The notes under the pieces: model-generated
The model's input: only the letters and a program-made list of their open reading frames with translations
Told to the model about the DNA's origin: nothing
Database searches by the model: none
NCBI GenBank assembly: GCA_900546415.1
Contig: URCY01000074.1
Coordinates: 1-6,568, forward strand
Direction: 5' to 3'
DNA from: an uncultured Eubacteriales bacterium
GTDB taxonomy: Bacteria > Bacillota > Clostridia > Oscillospirales > Oscillospiraceae
DNA: 6,568 nucleotides
Part shown: positions 6,146 through 6,568 of the stretch, piece after piece
Layout of the letters: every line of letters starts with the position of its first letter
How positions within the stretch are numbered: the stretch's first letter is position 1
Made by a program: the position numbers and the translations under genes

Positions 6146-6331
6146 TTATGTAGATGCACAGTCCGTATTCTCTTTCTTTGCTTTCCATTCAGCAAATACC
6201 TTTTTACCGTCTTCACTTTCGTAGTACTTCTGAATTACCGGAAGCAGACTCCGGGCCAGCGATTCAAAGACGTATTCCGGAATTTCGGTTGCATCCACAC
6301 TGTTTGGGATATTCGTTTTTTCTGCGTTCAC
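6146..6331 (-). CDS. Small acidic hypothetical protein, probably mobile-element associated
   Basis: A 61-residue protein with no signal peptide or membrane segment and no recognised catalytic motif. Its middle reads IPEYVFESLARSLLPVIQKY, then a charged helix ESEDGKKVFAEWKAKKEN; it is probably all helical. From memory, similar short proteins occur next to replication or serine-recombinase genes in integrative elements of Clostridia; this is recollection, not a search. Start choice: AAGGGG at 6345-6340 lies eight bases before GTG 6331-6329, while the longer GTG at 6340 overlaps that ribosome binding site, so the shorter start is preferred. It ends two bases before a strong terminator. Its low GC differs from the chromosomal genes to the left. 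Real gene: likely; function: unknown. Confidence 0.7.
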   Translation of the reverse strand: MNAEKTNIPNSVDATEIPEYVFESLARSLLPVIQKYYESEDGKKVFAEWKAKKENTDCAST

Positions 6332-6339
6332 ATGATCCA

Positions 6340-6345
6340 CCCCTT
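6340..6345 (-). promoter_or_regulatory. Ribosome binding site that decides the start of the 61-residue protein
   Basis: On the minus strand AAGGGG, within a longer stretch resembling the anti-16S complement, overlaps the first G of the in-frame GTG at 6340 and lies eight bases from the in-frame GTG at 6331. The second spacing is normal; the first is not possible for initiation. Confidence 0.65.
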
Positions 6346-6401
6346 TATCGCTTCTGTAGGCGCATAGACACGCTTTGCTGAGTTGTTATGGGAAAAGACA
6401 T
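6345..6401 (-). CDS. Possible 18-codon leader ORF upstream of the small protein
   Basis: ATG at 6401-6399 opens a short frame ending in MRLQKR and a TAA (6347-6345) that abuts the next ribosome binding site, an arrangement seen in translational coupling. However, the only purine-rich site, AGAGGA, directly touches the ATG, which is poor spacing. It may be chance. No promoter was seen in 6346-6454. Confidence 0.2.
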   Translation of the reverse strand: MSFPITTQQSVSMRLQKR

Positions 6402-6454
6402 TCCTCTGTGATTTGCGCTACTTGCAGAGTAAAAAAATCCTTTGTTTTCGACCT

Positions 6455-6568
6455 TTAGCAGGACGGTTTTGCACCATCCTCTATCGGCTGAATGAGTTTT
6501 GCGTCCACCGGGTAGTTCAGCATGATGAGGGCGGGCTTGCCCAGACCCTGCTTGCGCCGAACGATCAA
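6455..6568 (-). CDS. C-terminal fragment of a probable replication initiator (RepA_N-like winged helix)
   Basis: The last 37 codons of a gene that enters from the right edge and stops at TAA 6457-6455. The visible residues include LIVRRKQGLGKPALIMLNY, which resembles the end of the winged-helix domain in RepA-type replication initiators of plasmids and integrative elements, where a Lys/Arg-Lys-Gln-Gly-x-Gly-Lys-Pro turn is typical. After this come only about 18 residues (VDAKLIQPIEDGAKPSC), much shorter than the long C-terminal region such proteins usually carry, so the gene may be truncated by a stop. The fragment is too short for a firm call; another winged-helix DNA-binding protein is possible. 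The same strand continues into the small protein 124 bases downstream. Confidence 0.45.
   Translation of the reverse strand: MIVRRKQGLGKPALIMLNYPVDAKLIQPIEDGAKPSC

Larger units (their letters stand above)
6074..6568. mobile_element. Probable edge or remnant of an integrated mobile element
   Basis: To the right of the tRNA terminator the DNA changes character: a counted 60-base stretch (6151-6210) is 38% GC against 67% for a counted stretch of the SLH gene (1021-1080). The two coding regions on the minus strand resemble integrative-element cargo: the tail of a probable replication initiator and a small acidic conserved-type protein of the kind often found near recombinases. No integrase, recombinase or attachment repeat is visible in the window, so the boundary and element type are inferred. 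Confidence 0.45.

Noticed and set aside
5982..6224. Plus-strand open frame of 80 codons starting inside the tRNA
   Set aside because: It begins in the T arm, crosses two terminator hairpins and is opposite the small minus-strand gene.

Overview
The window looks like chromosome from a GC-rich, spore-forming anaerobic Firmicute, most likely of the Oscillospiraceae/Ruminococcaceae type. The reasons are a spoIIP sporulation gene, an S-layer-homology (SLH) surface protein, sigma-A promoters of the TTGACA/TATAAT type, strong GGAGG ribosome binding sites, and coding sequence of about 60-67% GC in the stretches I counted. The genus cannot be fixed from this sequence alone. From about 6070 to the right edge the composition falls to roughly 40% GC and the genes look like mobile-element cargo.

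Layout. (1) 1-575, minus strand: an OmpR/PhoB-type response regulator whose C-terminus runs off the left edge. (2) 576-708: a divergent control region with a plausible promoter for the regulator and, on the other strand, an 11-bp-period direct repeat (TTTAAG-N5-TTTAGG) nine bases upstream of a TACAAT -10 box. This is the geometry of a promoter activated by an OmpR/PhoB-family regulator. (3) 709-2835: a secreted 708-residue protein with a Cthe_2159-like beta-helix carbohydrate-binding domain, a Gly/Pro repeat linker and three SLH repeats. (4) 2943-3614: a stand-alone RluA-family pseudouridine synthase with its own strong promoter. (5) 3624-3688: a bidirectional terminator. (6) 3700-4599, minus: a second, S4-domain-bearing RluD-type pseudouridine synthase with a promoter that overlaps the stop codon of (7) spoIIP (4650-5615, minus), a sporulation cell-wall hydrolase. 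(8) 5872-6073: a complete tRNA-Ala(CGC) transcription unit with promoter, leader hairpin, tRNA and terminator. (9) 6104-6568: an AT-richer segment on the minus strand with the tail of a probable replication-initiator protein, a small conserved-looking 61-residue protein and a terminator.

How it fits together. The most interesting part is the left third. A response regulator and a cell-wall-anchored carbohydrate-binding protein are transcribed divergently from a shared region that carries a good regulator-type direct repeat, which suggests a local two-component system controlling surface display. The middle holds rRNA-modification housekeeping genes plus a sporulation gene. The right end looks like the edge, or a decayed piece, of an integrated element next to a tRNA gene.
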